Shown: positions 1 to 12,053 of the stretch, piece by piece
Position numbering within the stretch: position 1 is the first letter of the stretch
Layout of the letters: the number at the start of each line of letters is the position of its first letter
Assembly: GCA_021613535.1 (NCBI GenBank)
Contig: CP075496.1
Span: 3,596,001 to 3,660,000, forward strand
Reading direction: 5' to 3'
DNA length: 64,000 bases
DNA from: Adineta vaga
Taxonomy: Eukaryota; Rotifera
The notes under the pieces: model-generated
What the model was told of the DNA's origin: nothing
Databases searched by the model: none
The model's input: the letters and a program-made list of their open reading frames with translations, nothing else
Made by a program: the position numbers and the translations under genes

Positions 1-22
1 AAACGAAGCAAAACATTATTTT

Positions 23-1387
23 TCAACGTACTTCTGTTGCATATAAAATTTCGAGAACTTTTTGTACGCTTGGTACTGATTCATGTTCGGGTTCTTGACA
101 AATCGTTTCAACATCACGTAATTTTTGATAATAAAAATCACGTTCTTTTTCTAAACTAGCAACTTGAATTGCATGTTGTTGAATAATTTCGTGTAAATTA
201 TCAATCTGTAACGAAAAGTTTATATAAAATAGAAACTCAATCGATTCATCATACTTCATGTTGTAAGCGTATCGTTTCATTATTATGAATTCCTTGATTA
301 TGATGATCACTTATTGTTGTACTATGATTAGATGGGACAGCGGGTCGATGAATAGCAGGTGAAACTTTAGGCGGATGTTGTTGGACTGGTTTAGCTACGA
401 AGAAGAAAACAATCATATGTATTAGTGAATTTTTGTCTTTTAACTTACTGGTAGCTACTGGTTTCTGTGGTACAGGAGCGGCAACTTTTGCTACTGGTGC
501 TCGAGCTGCAGGTGGTGCTCGAATACCAGAACCACCACTAGCACCTGTTGCTTTGCCACCACTACCTAATGGTCTTTAATAGGATCAATTGTTAGATCAT
601 GTGTCAATGGGAAAATGAAGATTTTACTTACTGTCCATCACGAGCAGCAACAGGATCATAATCACTTGCATCCGTATAATTCGCATCAAAAAATTTTTTA
701 AACCATTGAACAAATTCAAAATTATCTTGAAATTTACCCTTAACTAATTTTTCAACAGGGACAATCTATGAGAATGAAAATATGCGAAATCAAGTGAGAA
801 TTTTGTTTATAATTATATCAAACACACATATATATATATATACAATCAATCTTTCTTTCTCGTGCGCACCTTTTCTATCATTTGTTTTTCGATACAACTA
901 CTAAATCTATATGTAATTAGCAAAATCCCGTTCTTCAATATTCGAAAGATTGAATATACATATGTAAATATTTATATAATCAAACTACAATCTACCTTTT
1001 CTACAGAAAGTGCTTTAAAATATTCTTGTAATACTTTAAAATTATTAATATATTCGTGCTCAAGTTTTGTATTCCATTTCACTCGTTTTGATCGTGTACC
1101 TATCGAACCTAAAAGAAAATTTATATTAAGAAATTCTACTTGTTAGTTTGAAACATGCATGAGTATATCAAACTCACCCGGAAACATCATTTCCATGAAT
1201 TGGCAATATGCAGCACCTAATCAAAGAAAAAATGATGATTAATTTACGAATTCGATTCAATACCGGAACAGAGATCTTCAATCTTAACAAAATTTGCATC
1301 AAGAGCAGAATTTATCCATTGTAAAATGTCATTTCGACTAAGATTTTCTGTAGTTACACTTGTATGATATACGTTTATCGCAGCCAT
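23..1387 (-). CDS. MAPRE: EB1/MAPRE microtubule plus-end tracking protein (last exon probably outside the window)
   Basis: This protein binds growing microtubule ends and recruits partners there. The start at 1387 opens a calponin-homology domain typical of EB1 ([43 protein letters not shown]). Exons run about 1387-1264, 1216-1180, 1109-1000, 768-632, 573-450 and 395-26. A basic Ala/Pro linker follows, then a coiled-coil EB homology domain ([25 protein letters not shown]). The frame closes with TGA at 25-23, directly after a strong donor-like GTACGT. The acidic tail ending in EEY/F, which binds CAP-Gly proteins, is absent. I therefore infer that the real transcript splices at about position 26 and that its last exon lies left of the window. 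An intron at about 257-209 is clear from frame and homology. Family assignment is very secure; the C-terminus is not. Confidence 0.93.
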
Positions 1388-1904
1388 CTAGAATAAAAAG
1401 CAGACTATACTTTCTTCATACTTGTTTGATCGATATCGTAAAAGAATAACAACATATCCTCATAGTGACATTTATCATGCTCGTTCGATAAATGTCGATG
1501 TGAAGAATTATATTAGATCATATTGAACTAATAGATGTTATGCTCAAGAATATGTTGTCAATCAACAAAGTTGCAGTAGCAAAAAAAGAACTAAAATGAG
1601 AAAGTGTTTACGTATGATATACAAGAAAAACTTTAAATTATTGATGTATGTAGGATATGAATAATGTTTTTGAACGTCAATAGCGACCAGAAAGACAAAA
1701 TATGGTCATCCGATAAATAAAAAGTAAATACGAAATCAAACATTAATATTCATTCATACAGATATTTTTCGTATTTTTTTTCTTTATATCATTGGAGAAA
1801 ACGTGTTTTTGCAGAGGAAAAAACAATGGACGAAAGAGGACGCTAATTACCAATAAACCGTTCCGTGGCGCGTTGAATAATTATCTTCGTTTTTTTCATA
1901 TAAT
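1388..1904. promoter_or_regulatory. Divergent intergenic spacer
   Basis: About 517 bases separate the divergent starts of the EB1 gene (-) and the Ser/Pro-rich gene (+). No exon is visible on either strand, so promoter elements of both genes are expected here by position. No specific motif can be called. Confidence 0.4.
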
Positions 1905-2757
1905 ATGTTTTGTAATAATGAAATTCTTGATTGTACATTTTATCAAACGACTGATACATGTCAAACAAGTTCCTATTCCAATCGATCAATTTCATCATCG
2001 GACACGAAGTTTCGACATTTGAGACATTATTTCAATGATATTCGTTGTCGAATGTTAACAAAACTAATTCAACGAAATATTACTGGTGAAGAGTTAATTC
2101 AAGCTTTTGAACAGGCGTAAGTTTTGAAAGATATTATTTCATTATTACAACGATTTGTAGGCCAAATATCATTGAGAAAATGTCTATAACTAATTCAAAT
2201 ATACACAATGATTGTTTTATGGATCAATTAGTCAATGTTACATATAATTCAATTATTCAATCTCCAAAACCATGTATTTCTACTTCGCGTCTATCAGAAA
2301 CTAATATCAATCGAAATCCTCAACCTTCACCAGTAAATTGTCAATTCTATTTTTAATTTATATTAATAAAATATTTGTAGCCTTTACCTATTAAAGTAAA
2401 TCATCATGTTTCATAGAAAAATATTTTGTTTTATTCTATTAATTCAAGTCAAAGATCAATTCATTACCATCGCCTAGAAATACTATGTACCAATTGTTTC
2501 TTTTTTTTCTCTTTGAATTACTTTCCACTTTAGCTCTTCATCACCAACATCTGCTTTCTCTCTACCAAAATTTTTACCACCTGAATCCATCACTCCACCA
2601 GAATCTCGTCAATCATCTTTGCTATCGAACCCACCACATCGTTCATCCGATGATATATCTTTTTCAAGTAAAAATTTCTTTTCGAAAAATAGAACACTTA
2701 TTTCTTATCAAATTTTTATTCATAGTGGGTTATCAATGGAAAGGTGAAGACAACTAA
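1905..2757 (+). CDS. Unrecognised Ser/Pro-rich protein, multi-exon
   Basis: I do not recognise this gene. Splicing introns at about 2116-2160, 2332-2381, 2397-2449, 2487-2553 and 2668-2725 gives one continuous frame of roughly 185 residues. The N-terminus (residues 1-75) is Cys- and Ser-containing and has a helical stretch (RHLRHYFNDIRCRMLTKL, GEELIQAFEQ). The remainder is low in complexity and rich in Ser, Pro and Asn. It ends in a compact MGYQWKGEDN tail whose aromatic/acidic character may make it a short linear motif. Supporting evidence is the phase-compatible GT/AG introns and an AATAAA at about 2808-2813. The gene converges on the Tubby gene with an 84-base gap. The exact start is uncertain. 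Confidence 0.55.
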
Positions 2758-2841
2758 AACTGTACAGAAAAGAAAACAATCTTTCCATTTTGTATTAAAT
2801 ACACATAAATAAAAAGAGATAAAACAAAAATATATCTTCAA

Positions 2842-4506
2842 CTAATCACGTACAAATCGTTTATCAAAAGAACTAAGTCCAATACTGAACGCTTGTATAG
2901 CTGAAAATGGATAACGATAATCACATATAAACGTATCCTCATCAACACGACCAAATTGCATAACAACTTCTTCTTGATCTAGATAATCGAACATATAAGA
3001 ATGAATATCAGGAAATAAAAACACTACTTACGATTTTCATGATCAAGAATAATTTGAAAATTTTTCTTTGATGGTCGAACTGAACGATTACCGTAATATT
3101 GAAGCATGTGGATTTTAGTTTCTTAAAAAGAAAGAAGAAAATATGACCAAGTAAAATGATGAAATGATGCTTTACCTTCACTATATTTCGGTAATCGATT
3201 ACGTAATTCTACTAAAGTATCGAATTTTCTATCATGCCATTGATCGAGAATGGTGTCTTGGTCCTATGATTCATTTCAAACATATTTCATGAAATTATCA
3301 ATAAAATTCGAGCATACTTGTGTTGGTTGAACATCATGTCCAAGTTTGGGTATGAGAACTTTCATTTGTCTCGGTCCTCGAAAACCAAACATATTGCTAT
3401 TCTAAAAAATCAAAATATAATCATGATTATTCCATAATTCATTTTTCTCAACGTACATAAACAATTCCAGCTAATTCACGTCGTAAACCATCTTTACAAT
3501 TTGAATCATTAGTTTTACATTTCTTTGAACTTTTTCCATTGTCATATAATGTATATTCAGTACCAGTTAAATTACTTTCACGTAATTTTCCAACATATCC
3601 ATCACCTCCGGCTTTGTCTGATATTGTTTCGATATTTGTTGAAATGACGTATTCAGTTTGTCGATCTAATCGAACTACTTTTCGTGCTGCCATTAAGAAT
3701 GTCTATAGAAAATGAAATGAAAAGAAATCATATCATATCATTAAACTTAATTACCTTCTTTCTATCAGATGGTCGTTCAAAATGTAGATAAAATGTTGGA
3801 TAAAATTCTTTATGTATACCAGTTTTATCACGTCGAAGACAACATTGAATGAATGACGAATGACATTGTGGGATATATGCATAGATGAAAGCATTTAAAT
3901 TCTCTTGAACAAATGAAAGTGGATTGAAAATTGATCTGTCAGTTGGTGGTGATGCCTAATCAATAGAGACAGAAATAACGGTAAATAGGATATTTCAAAT
4001 GTTTCTACTAACTGGAGGTGTATCAGGCATATTTGCAATCATAGATTTGTTGAATTCGTGTTGTTCTCTTACGGAAGGAGATATTTTTACAGGTTGTGTA
4101 CCGGAGAAGATTGGTTTATGATCTGTAGGTGCTTTATCAAATGATGGAACAGTCTTTCTACGTCCAAATTTTCCTAAAATTTCGTCAAAATAGAGAATAA
4201 GAATTCAATTTATAGATTATTCCAAACATACTTTTACGTCTATCCTCATTCGGCATTGGATCCCATTCAGCTATTTTTGTTACAGTTTGTCTTGCTAGCA
4301 TCTATACAAATCATAATTGAAATTCTATTGAAAAAAAAACATGTCACTAACATTGGGTAATGGATTATGTGGTGTAAATGTAATACGTCGATATAATCGT
4401 TGATCAATTTCTTCTTCATTATCGGAATCTTCCACTCTGACAAGATCAACAAGAAAACTTAAACTCAACATTCATCAATTCATTCTTACCTCCATGGATT
4501 TGCCAT
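2842..4506 (-). CDS. TUB: Tubby-like protein (TUB/TULP1-3 type)
   Basis: Tubby proteins bind PI(4,5)P2 and carry membrane cargo, including G-protein-coupled receptors, into cilia. The start is a short exon at 4506 (MANPWR). It is followed by an acidic, poorly conserved N-terminus ([14 protein letters not shown], then [12 protein letters not shown]). The C-terminal Tubby domain begins near 3905 ([18 protein letters not shown]) and continues through [20 protein letters not shown], the [10 protein letters not shown] segment, [12 protein letters not shown] and a final exon with the family signature [13 protein letters not shown]...[19 protein letters not shown]. The last residues are RFVRD, where the family usually has the form KLACE. 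At least seven short introns are present. The N-terminal region before the barrel is short, so this resembles TULP3/TUB rather than TULP4, a fragment of which lies at the far end of the window. Confidence 0.93.
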
Positions 4507-4856
4507 AATTTCGTGTAACATTTCGAAAGTTTCAAATGTCGATCAGATCTATAGTATTTATCTGAAATTATCACAAAGAAGAAAATATGATTGAATCGAA
4601 CACAAATAAGAAAGAATGTCATTCGATCAACTACAATCTCATCGCATTGTTTTACTTTGTTTTGCTGTGTGATTTCGTTTTTTTGACTGTTAAATAGTCT
4701 GATGATTGTATGAAGAAACGCCTTTTTTCTTTCATTTAAACTCATGAATATGTTTGTTTGCATATTTAATGTAAACGACGTCGTAGATGCATTTTATGTA
4801 ACAAAGAAAAACAAAAGAGAAAAAAAAGGTGTAGATGTTTTCGTTTTATTCGTTGC
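4507..4856. other. Spacer between two minus-strand genes
   Basis: This stretch is 350 bases of AT-rich DNA. It should hold the 3' end of the upstream minus-strand gene and the promoter of the Tubby gene. I see no coding exon. Confidence 0.4.
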
Positions 4857-6536
4857 TTATATCCTTTTAGTTTTTGTTTTTTTAGTTTCGGAAGAATGTA
4901 TGGTGAATGAATTCGATCGATCTGGAATACGCTGCTGTGTATGATGAATTAACTTCAATTCGTTTTTTATTTGTTCTTGATTCGACTTCAACGTTCGTTT
5001 CTCATCATTTCGATAGAGTTCATCTGAAATAGGATGATGTGCTCTTGATAAAATAGGTGTTTGAGATCGATGATCACGTGATGGTTGCCTTCTTTGTTCA
5101 AGTCGTAAATCATCTTGTGAATGATATTTTGATCGTTGTTGAATTTGTTCTACAACATATTTTTTTATTGTATTAGTTATTCGTTCTTGTTGATTTGAAT
5201 TGGATTTAAGAAAATGAGCAGAATTTTTTCCAACATCAACTGATACATAGATTTCTGACTCATGACGAGCAAGTAATGAAATTGTCAATTGCATACATTG
5301 AAATTCAGCTGTACGAATATTTGAAAATGAACGCCAGGATTGATCATTTATTGGTACTTTGATTGGAATTGTTAGATCAGGATTTACAAGAGTAACTTCA
5401 AGATCTTCGACACGACAGAGTGGAATTTTATCACCACTTAGAATACTTTTTAATATCATATAACCATCAAATTCGATAGATTTAATTGGTCGATCACCTG
5501 AAATAGAGAAGCAAAAAAACAATTTTGTGAATCAAAATAGAAATTTAGAGTTTTACCTCGAATCAATTTAACATAGAGTAATTTATCATTCCCAAATTTT
5601 GTTATATAATCAAAAAGATTTTGTGTTGAATGTAAATAACGTAATTCTGTTGAACCTTCGGAAGCAATTGGATATATATCGCATGATTGTTCATTAACTT
5701 CGAGAAAAAACGAACGTTTATGTTGCTCATTCATTGTTGTACAATGTAATGAACGTAATACACGGTTACGAATTAATTTCTCCTTCTTCTGCATGTCTGG
5801 TAGAAGGAATTGAAGGAACGAGTCGACATTTGATTTTGATTCATTGATATAATCCTGAGATGTTCGTTCACCTTCACTTGGTGTATATTCAACTTCACCA
5901 ATATCTGTTATTTGAAATTCAACATTTTCTTCAATAAAGATTCGTTTTCGATCAATTCTATATCCTTGAAAAACGGTTGGATCTAAAGAGAATAGAAATC
6001 GAATAGAATCAATGGAAAGAATAAATCGAATTAATTTACCATTTTTACGAACATGAAGTTCAAATGCTTCAATTTGTTTTGCACATATATACGAACGAGG
6101 TATTATACGTTGATTTTGAATATCTTTTTTGTAAATCATTTCAATATCTGTCGTAGCTAATCGATGGATATGTTCACTACCTTTGGAAATTACTCTCCAT
6201 ATACCTAATGTCATAAAAATCGAATCAATTATTTACTTTTCAATATGACTTTCGCAAAGATACAACCTGTATGTTTACTTGAGAGAATGATTTCGTGTTC
6301 GAGAACATCAAATCGATCATTAGCTACTTTACATGGCGATGCCATAATAAATTGGCCATGAATTTTTTCTCCGACAATAATTGATCTCGTACCAATTTGA
6401 ACTAAAGAAAGAGACAAATTAAATCTGTTCAATCTTGTAAACATCCGATTATACCAAGCGTCGGTTTTCTTATAGCAGAATCTTCTACAACACTTTGAAG
6501 TGTTGTTTGTTTTTCGCTCCATCGTATTCGTTCCAT
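4857..6536 (-). CDS. Unrecognised conserved-looking protein of about 500 residues
   Basis: I do not recognise this protein. The start at 6536 (MERIRWSEKQTTLQ) is preferred over the nearby ATG at 6522. It gives a frame that splices at about 6439-6404 into VQIGTRSIIVGEK and at about 6228-6198 into SIWRVISKGSEH; a third intron lies near 5557-5499. The N-terminal two thirds have a beta-rich, globular look (FELHVRKNGKLIRF, DKLLYVKLIRGDRPIKS). The last 100 residues are Gln-, Arg- and Ser-rich, low in complexity and probably disordered. No transmembrane segment or signal peptide is visible. It lies 350 bases upstream of the Tubby gene on the same strand, so a ciliary role is possible, but that is only context. 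Confidence 0.7.
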
Positions 6537-8520
6537 ATCAATATTGAAAGTCGTTAAAAAAAAAACTTAACTGAATTTATTCGTCGATTCTTTCGTGACT
6601 ATCATACATGTTAGTTAGTAAGGTATATATTGATTATATTTACTTCGTTTCACTCATCATGCATGATATTTGAATGATAGAAAATAGAAAGGAATAAGGT
6701 GAAAAACAAGACAGATGATGATATTGATTAAAAAGGTGTAGGCAGTTTGCTCGTATGAATATAAATAATCATGTCTAGAGAAATAAATTATATTCGAATT
6801 TATAAAAACCACGAACATTTTCAATATGATTTTTAGATTATCATTATAAATCATGCTATTTCAACTTATTTCTTTAGAAAAATTGTCAACATGTTTGGAT
6901 AGTGACCTATGACTAACATGAAATGTTTTGTAGAAAATAAATCTCTATAGTATGAATACATATTTTCAACATTAATGAGAGGTGATATTTTTACTGGCTG
7001 ATTTCTTTTATCAAAACAATATTCGACAATAATGAATCACATTAACATAAGTATAACTTATCAAAGTAAGATTAAATGAAGACACAATGATCAGTGTTAA
7101 TATTGGTATATAATTCTAACACTTTCTTTATGTTTGTCTATCTGTCTACCATCACTTAGTTGAGAAAGTAAAAGAATAAGATTGTATCAATAATAGATGT
7201 TAGTTATCGATGATTGCTCGGTCAATCGAGAAGGAAAAGAAAAACGTCTGTCTGTTCAATGGCATATATGACACATCTGTTCTTTTACTATTGTTTGTAA
7301 TATATACATCTGTATATAGGTCATCAGACATGAATACAATGCAAAATTATGTATGAATATGAAATTAACATTTCGAAATACTAATTAGTCATTTTGAGAG
7401 AGATATCTTTTAATTTATATAAAAATTTCAATTAATCATTTACTTCAATCATTTTCAAAAGCGAATATCTCATAGCAGAAAGGATTCTACAGAAGTCATT
7501 TTAGTTCATTAATATTGTATAGATTTTAATTTGAAATTTTAATTTTTTAATGTCATATGTTTTTTATAATTACTCTATGGATAATTATAATTCAATATTC
7601 TGTTTTTCATAAATGATCTGCTTTGTTCGCATGTACAATAGTTTAATGTGTCATTTTAATAATAGTACTTGAACAGATAATACTGATCATTATAAACAAA
7701 TACAAAAGAAAGAATCTACTATCATTGTTCTTTGTCTCAATGAATAATGATGATAGACAAATTAGATAGAAAGCTCTTTTCAAAATATCTTATGTATAGA
7801 TGCAATCATCTCGATACTTTTTCTCTTATTTCTGTATTGTTCGTTTGTTTAAAATGAATTCTTATCATTTGATAATTAAGCATATGTATAGACATGTTCT
7901 AATGAGATATGATACATTCGCGTAATCGAGATACTTTCAATGTCTTAATAGATTTCTATCTATGTAATCCAATTGATTAGTATATCGTACATTTTCAGTC
8001 TATGTCTATTCATGATTGTGTCATTGTTAGATGACAAAAAATTGAGATCCTAGATCAAACAGGATGTGGTACAAATCGTCAATGATATTATTCATAACAG
8101 TGAAGCGTCGTGGACATGTTCTCAAACATAAGAAAAAGGTTATACAGCTCAACACGTCACTATTATTGTGTGAACAAAATTACTAGATTTGGTAATGAAA
8201 ATATATACATTGAAAAGGACACGCTATTGAATGGTGACCGCTTTCATTTACATTTGATCTGGTCAGACAAGCATACGTAGACAAAGAGCAAGGTCCGGCC
8301 AGACACGACAATAATAAATGAGAAATTTTCTTTTCTTACATATTGTTTGAAGACGATGAGTTACGTGCTGTGGCAGCTGGTCAATGTCCATGGGCAATGA
8401 ACAAATATCTGAACAAGAAAGAGAACCAGAGATGCAATGACGACGCGTCTCTCTGACCGCGTCGGCAGCAAATTGAATTAGCGATTATGTGTCTGTCTGG
8501 CTGTCTGACCTAAAAATGAA

Positions 8521-8580
8521 AGGCAAGCAAGCGAAAGAAAGAACGAGCGAGCGAACGAACGACCGACCGACTGACCGAGA
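8521..8580. repeat. Degenerate tetranucleotide repeat (GAAC/GACC-type)
   Basis: This is an imperfect tandem of 4-base units (AAGC, GAAA, GAGC, GAAC, GACC) that shifts gradually in composition along about 60 bases. It is seen directly. Confidence 0.75.
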
Positions 8581-9578
8581 ACGTTTGGTTGGTCAAGTGG
8601 TCTCGTGTTATATGCTTCAGTTAGATTACGTCTCCCTTTCTCATTCAATGCTCGCCGAAAGCACAAAGGAGAACAAGAACATAGCAAGCACGTTTCTTCT
8701 TCTGTTCTCATACGTCATCGTTTTCTTTTCTACTTTAAGTGTACATATATGAATGTGTATGCGGACAGAGTCCATTAGTTGGCCTTGAACGATGACGATC
8801 GTGTTCTCGTTCTCGTTCTTCTTCTTGTTCTTCTTCTTCGCCTTATCCTATGTACGGTTTTATATTCAACGACAAGCACAAAAGCAAAAAAATGAGAGAA
8901 CAGTATCTAGAGAAAAGAAAAGAAGGAGAAAGAGAGAGAGAGAGAAAACGGTCAGTTGTTGTTATTTGATGGTCAATCAGTAGACGACAAAGACTACGCA
9001 ATCATACTTTTGAATATATTTTTGATCTGACGCGTGTTTTTCCAAAGTCATTCGTATCAAATAACAAAAATAGTAGATTTACATTGCAAATTCTTTTCAA
9101 CATATAAATTCTACTCTAATTCAACGTCTGTGAATAAAAATATAAATAGGTAAGTTTTGGAGTTAATCTACTTTACGAAAATTATATCTACTGTATTATT
9201 TAATCGTAGAAAATTTTCTAAAAACATGTATTTGTCATGAAAGTTATAAGATTAGAACTTCAAATTAGTCAATAGTAAATCGCTAGTAATCTGTGGTATT
9301 ATTTAATAAACAGTGTTAGAAGATGAGATCTGTGTCGATGTGTTCCACCTTTTCAATGAAGTTTCCGTGAAGATTTTTTCGTAGGCATGACACTTATTAT
9401 CATTAAAGTTCGATTTTTCATTAGAATAGAAGTAGTGAAAATGAACAGACACTACTGATGTCAAAATATATGTGTTCAAAAAAAGCAACGACATTTACTA
9501 TCACTGAGTGTGTCTGTCTGACTGTCTGGCTGCTTTCTGTTTGTCTATTCAGCCATATATACAAAGCCTAGACGTTTT

Positions 9579-9603
9579 GTATGTATGTATGTATGTATGT
9601 ATG
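9579..9603. repeat. (ATGT)n microsatellite
   Basis: About six perfect ATGT units in tandem, seen directly. This region shows no coding signature. Confidence 0.85.
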
Positions 9604-9853
9604 CTGTAATAGTCTAGTTGTCCTCCAGCAAAACGAGCCGAGAGAAAAGAAAAAGAAGAAGAGTGAACAAGCGACTGGCTAGCTAGCCGAATCGACCAAT
9701 TGAACAGTATAGTACAAGTCATAATTACTGTTCTATTGAATACATCGATTGCTGTTGAGTGCATATGTCTGGCGCTGTTGTCTGGGTCAGTTCTATTTCA
9801 ATCGTTCATTCACCTTGGTCTTTTTTCTCTTTCTACCATATGTACACATTGCG

Positions 9854-9880
9854 CATATATACATATATATATATATATAT
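9854..9880. repeat. (TA)n microsatellite
   Basis: An AT dinucleotide run with one interruption, seen directly. Confidence 0.8.
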
Positions 9881-10178
9881 GAACTATATTTGCTTTCCAT
9901 CCATTATTTCTTTTTTTTTTGAGTGGAGTATATATGTACAGGTGCTTCGATTATTGTAGGTCGGCGCTAACGACAGGTCAGTCTCGAGTTTACTCTTTTG
10001 TACATTGTTGGTAGTGATGATCGTAGTAGCTTACATCATATATGCGCCGCCGTCATTGTCATACCGCGATGAGGAGTTGCGCAATATACTATTCCCTCGT
10101 TCTTTCTACTACATTCTACCTTCTTCTACACGAGTCTTCCTTGAGCGAATATACTGACCGTGTACATCTACGTATGCC

Positions 10179-10250
10179 TATATATACATATACGTATTAT
10201 ATATATAGATATATATATAAATACATATATATGTATATAGATGTATATGC
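10179..10250. repeat. Interrupted (TA)n tract
   Basis: About 70 bases made mainly of TATA with interspersed TACA/TGTA units. The tract is seen directly and any short reading frames over it are spurious. Confidence 0.8.
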
Positions 10251-11348
10251 ATTAGGTAAGAAACTGGTCCGAAACAAGCACTCAGTCAGATAATGCACAT
10301 AAAATGACATTGAATGATTGAGAGTGAGGCGAAGATGAGCAAATTTTTCTCTTTACTCTCTCACTATGATGCGTGTCGTGTCCCTCGCCTTGCTCCTGTC
10401 GTAATCGATGATATTGGATTGATTAAAGTACGAGTAGAGTAAAGTGCATACAGTGAAGTGGTAAAATTCAATAATTTTAACAAACGAACATACATATACA
10501 TGTGTATCTCCATTCATTTCTAAACCTTGACCTCGACCACGTATGAATCTCTTTTTCTCCTTTCACATTTAAAACTATTAGTTTCTGTGATATAAAAAGA
10601 TCTACGTGTGTTTAAGGTAAGATCATATTGAGAGTCTTCATAGAAAACTAGTATAAGTTTTTCATTGTTCTTTTTCATGGTATTCTTAATTTATCATTAC
10701 GTTGGTAATTTACAGATTATATGTATCATCAGTTTCTTACAAAGCAAAAGAAGAAGAAGAAGACGAAGAAAGTTATTTTTCTGCTTTGTGTTGTTTTTTC
10801 ATACGCTTTAATCAAGACATGACGAGAAAAAGGAGAAGGAAAGAAAGGAAAGAATTTTTAGTAGTGCAAGGGTCGATTAGAATAAGACGAAAACATCAAA
10901 ATACTGCTGTCGTGGCACTAATTATGCAAGGGTAAAGAATCAAAACTGGAAACAGCTGAGTGTCACCTTATTTTCAAAAACAAAGCTTTCATTCTCTCTT
11001 TTTCTTTTCTGTTATCAATGGATAAATGAAAGAAACGACAAATTTTTTTGTCTTTATGAAAAGACAAAGTAAGAATAGAACATGAAGATGAATGGACATG
11101 CTTGCTGTTTGTCTCTTGTTCTGTCGAAGTAGAAAATTCGACTCCATCGCTTGCGTATATATGCAGTGACACATAAAAGCAACAACAACAATATTATCGT
11201 CACGACTAGTGTTTGGCGCACTATCGCAAGCACGCGGGCAGCCTTTTGACATATAGTTCAAGGTCGTCTTTCCTTCTCCGTCCCTAGACAACAATGTATA
11301 CTTGCATGTGTCCTTGAAAACACGAGAAAAAAGGAAGGGAAAAATAAA

Positions 11349-11364
11349 GAGAGAGAGAGAGAGA
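11349..11364. repeat. (GA)n microsatellite
   Basis: Eight GA units in tandem, seen directly. Confidence 0.75.
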
Positions 11365-11422
11365 AAAGGCTGATTCAAAATAAGTAGAAAAACAAGATGA
11401 AGTAGAGAAAGGTTCCCGTTTA

Positions 11423-11459
11423 ATGATGATGATGATGATTGTTGTTGTTGTTGTTGTTC
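11423..11459. repeat. Compound (GAT)n(TGT)n trinucleotide repeat
   Basis: A GAT run passes directly into a TTG run. The repeat is seen directly and lies in noncoding DNA. Confidence 0.8.
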
Positions 11460-11501
11460 TTCTGAATTCGCGTCCGTCCGCGTAAGAAAAATATAATCGA
11501 T

Positions 11502-11518
11502 TTCTCTCTCTCTCTCCT
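11502..11518. repeat. (TC)n microsatellite
   Basis: A TC dinucleotide run, seen directly. Confidence 0.7.
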
Positions 11519-12053
11519 TCTCGTCTTTTTTTCATATTCATCAATATAACTATAAATGTCCGCATTTGAGGATGACATGATCTAGTTCTATGGACGACAT
11601 AATATTGATTATTTGAAAAGTTTTAAAATCAGAGAGAAGATAGGCGTAAATGACAAACAATAACTTCATAAAAATTTCTTTACCGATCATTTTAAACTAG
11701 AACGACTATTTCATTCAGTTTTTTTCCGTTCAGCCTTCCCGTTTTTTTTTGTTTCATCGTCATAATATGAACGCTCACATTCATTATCGCGTACCGATAA
11801 TGGCTAGACAGGAATTAAAGCATCACAAATAAAAAACAAAGAAGAAATAAAAAGAATATTGGACAATACATACGATCGTCGCCGTTTTATGTGTATAGAT
11901 CGGATGAACGAGGAGGGACAAGAGACAACAATAATTTTACCGTTCATAATCGATTACACAACTTAATCTCTATTCTTTTCTCTCTTTTGTCATTCTAGAC
12001 CGATAAGGTCAGTTTTTTTTACGTGGCCCACTGAATAAGTCCATTGATCACCG

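Larger units (their letters stand above)
6537..12053. other. Gene-free, microsatellite-rich stretch of 5.5 kb
   Basis: No exon with recognisable homology or phase-compatible splice sites was found on either strand. Base composition is patchy. About 6.5-8.2 kb and 9.0-9.3 kb are very AT-rich, whereas 8.2-8.9, 9.6-10.1 and 11.2-11.5 kb are clearly less so and contain CG dinucleotides. Simple repeats cluster at about 8.5, 9.58, 9.86, 10.2, 11.35, 11.43 and 11.51 kb. It is the longest gene-free block in the window and lies directly 5' of a transcription-factor-like gene. That position suits distal regulatory DNA or an undetected 5' untranslated exon. A branch-like TTGTCATTCTAG acceptor sits at about 11999. 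Confidence 0.6.

Noticed and set aside
2485-2757. A 90-residue hydrophobic frame starting MYQLFLFF
   Set aside because: It runs through a clear intron. The Ser/Pro-rich frame spliced at about 2487-2553 is consistent with the upstream exons and gives the better protein.
8478-11565. Numerous short open frames over simple repeats
   Set aside because: They follow GA, TA, ATGT and GAT/TGT repeats, lack homology and compatible splice sites, and overlap on both strands.
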